Positions 4,743 to 5,836 of a stretch of DNA of 5,836 nucleotides are shown here, piece after piece; the stretch's first letter is position 1; every line of letters starts with the position of its first letter. The DNA lies in contig PGXR01000182.1 of the NCBI GenBank assembly GCA_002839245.1, forward strand, positions 1-5,836. The letters run 5' to 3'. The notes under the pieces were generated by a model. It saw nothing but the letters and a program-made list of their open reading frames with translations. It did no database searches and was not told the DNA's origin. The stretch is from Spirochaetae bacterium HGW-Spirochaetae-7. Lineage in GTDB: Bacteria; Spirochaetota; Spirochaetia; Treponematales; UBA12059. Position numbers and translations under genes: made by a program.

Positions 4743-5836
4743 ATGGCGATGGAAACACCCGAAGGCGCGCAGTCCAGGATTGCGGAACTCGAGAAATCGA
4801 TAATCCGGCACCAGGATCTTTACTACAACGGGAAACCGGAGATTTCGGACGCGGAATTCGATTCCCTGTGGGATGAACTGTCCGTCCTGGCACCTTCCAG
4901 TCCCGTCCTGGCCAAGGTAGGCGAGGACGCGGCGGATGGCTTCCCGAAAGCCAGGCACGTGCTTCCTATGGGCAGCCAGGCCAAGGCTGCCGATTCGGAT
5001 GAATTCATCGCCTGGTGCGCCAAGGTACGCCTCGCTGAATATATCGTAGAGCACAAGCTCGACGGCGCGAGCCTGGAACTCCAGTACGAGGCCGGCCTTC
5101 TTTGCAGGGCGGTCACGAGGGGTGACGGGATAGTGGGCGATGACATTACGCAGAACGCCCGCAGGATGTCCGGCGTGCCGGCCTCGCTGCCGGAGGCGTG
5201 GAGCGGCGCAGTCAGGGGCGAAGTGGTCATGTCCAGGGCGACGCATCGCCAGTGGTTCCAGGACAAGGCAAATTGCAGGAACGCCGCGAACGGCCTGATG
5301 AAACGGAAAGATGGCTCGGGCGCCGAGCGGCTCGAGGTGATATGCTACGACGTCGCCCCGAGCGGGATGTACGACGAGGTGCCCGGAGGGCTTTTCGTGT
5401 CCTCGCCGGAGCCTCCGTTCGACGACGAGCTTTCAAAGCTGGCGTGGTTGCGCCGCGCTGGCTTCATCGTCCTCGAGGCGCTGTCTTTCGTCGAGCCGTT
5501 CGAGGTGGTCGACTACCGCGCCCGCGTGATGGACAGCCGGGAATCCCTGCCGTACGACATAGACGGACTAGTCGTCAAGGCGCGCATGGTGGACATCGAC
5601 GACATGAAGAGGGCCAGGCCCGAGCGGCAGGTTGCCTTCAAGTTTCCGCTCGAAGAAGCGACGACGACCCTGCTCGACGTGGAGTGGAGCGAATCTGGCG
5701 CCACGTACACGCCGGTCGGTATCGTCGAACCCGTCAGGCTCGCGGGCACCACGGTCAGGCGCGCCAGCCTTGCGAACACCAATACGCTGCGCGGCATGGG
5801 CTTGCGGATAGGTTCACGTGTCGTCATCGTCAAGCG
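4743..5836 (+). CDS. ligA: NAD+-dependent DNA ligase (N-terminal 364 residues, runs off right edge)
   Basis: The enzyme seals nicks in replication and repair by transferring AMP from NAD+ to the DNA 5' phosphate. The N-terminal Ia domain is seen at about 10-60 (LYYNGKPEISDAEFD at 26-40, the NMN-binding region). The adenylation domain has E103-H-K105-L-D-G with K105 the AMP-accepting lysine, TRGDG at 125-129, RGE at 158-160, DGLVVK at 274-279 and KFP at 300-302, so all core nucleotidyl-transfer residues are present. The OB-fold begins near 305. There it departs from consensus: the usual V-G-R-T-G is replaced by S-E-S-G-A (316-320), and A-T-L-H-N reads A-S-L-A-N (341-345). The NPRNAAAGSLR region is N-C-R-N-A-A-N-G-L-M-K-R (178-189). 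It is thus a divergent subfamily member, perhaps the housekeeping ligase of this lineage or a second copy. GAGG at 4735-4738 is 4 nt from this ATG and 10 nt from the in-frame ATG at 4749, which may be the true start. Zinc-finger, HhH and BRCT domains would lie beyond the window. Confidence 0.9.
   Translation, partial: MAMETPEGAQSRIAELEKSIIRHQDLYYNGKPEISDAEFDSLWDELSVLAPSSPVLAKVGEDAADGFPKARHVLPMGSQAKAADSDEFIAWCAKVRLAEYIVEHKLDGASLELQYEAGLLCRAVTRGDGIVGDDITQNARRMSGVPASLPEAWSGAVRGEVVMSRATHRQWFQDKANCRNAANGLMKRKDGSGAERLEVICYDVAPSGMYDEVPGGLFVSSPEPPFDDELSKLAWLRRAGFIVLEALSFVEPFEVVDYRARVMDSRESLPYDIDGLVVKARMVDIDDMKRARPERQVAFKFPLEEATTTLLDVEWSESGATYTPVGIVEPVRLAGTTVRRASLANTNTLRGMGLRIGSRVVIVK

Noticed and set aside
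4710..5246. A 178-codon minus-strand frame opposite the ligase gene
   Set aside because: The ligase catalytic motifs on the plus strand establish the coding frame; the antisense translation has no domain signal.

Overview
This 5.8-kb, GC-rich window reads as an ordinary bacterial chromosome segment with six protein genes, two of them cut by the window edges. The mix is most consistent with a spirochaete of the Treponema/Spirochaeta type: a LoaP-like NusG paralogue heading a polysaccharide gene pair, a long Pro/Ala-rich SPOR protein, a divergent NAD+ DNA ligase, and frequent ATA (Ile) and AGG (Arg) codons despite high GC. This taxonomic guess is inference from gene content; no RNA marker gene is present. 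I saw no tRNA, rRNA, CRISPR array, insertion sequence or phage gene.

Left part (1-875, minus strand): a specialised NusG paralogue of the LoaP type (324-875) is followed, with a 17-bp overlap, by the N-terminal part of a nucleotide-sugar epimerase/dehydratase of the CapD/FlaA1 type that runs off the left edge. This is the usual layout of an antiterminator at the head of a surface-polysaccharide operon. A candidate promoter and an imperfect GC-rich leader hairpin lie in the 144-bp gap upstream of loaP (876-1019).

Middle (1020-3366, plus strand): a two-gene unit for exported envelope proteins. The first gene encodes an unrecognised secreted protein of 173 residues. The second overlaps it by 20 bp and encodes a 614-residue exported protein with an RlpA-like double-psi beta-barrel lacking the usual catalytic aspartates, a very long Pro/Ala-rich linker and a C-terminal SPOR domain that should bind septal peptidoglycan.

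Right part: a 12-helix MFS transporter on the minus strand (3374-4588) converges on the SPOR gene with only 7 bp between stop codons. A 154-bp gap (4589-4742) separates it from the divergently transcribed ligA-type NAD+ DNA ligase (4743 to the right edge), which has a clear sigma70-like promoter. The ligase keeps its adenylation residues but departs from the family consensus in its OB-fold. The three best promoters (loaP, MFS, ligA) share an 18-bp spacer and a TAC-starting -10 box.

No obviously new multi-gene system is visible. The points most worth a second look are the catalytically degenerate RlpA-SPOR protein with its unknown partner, the loaP leader hairpin, and the divergent ligase.
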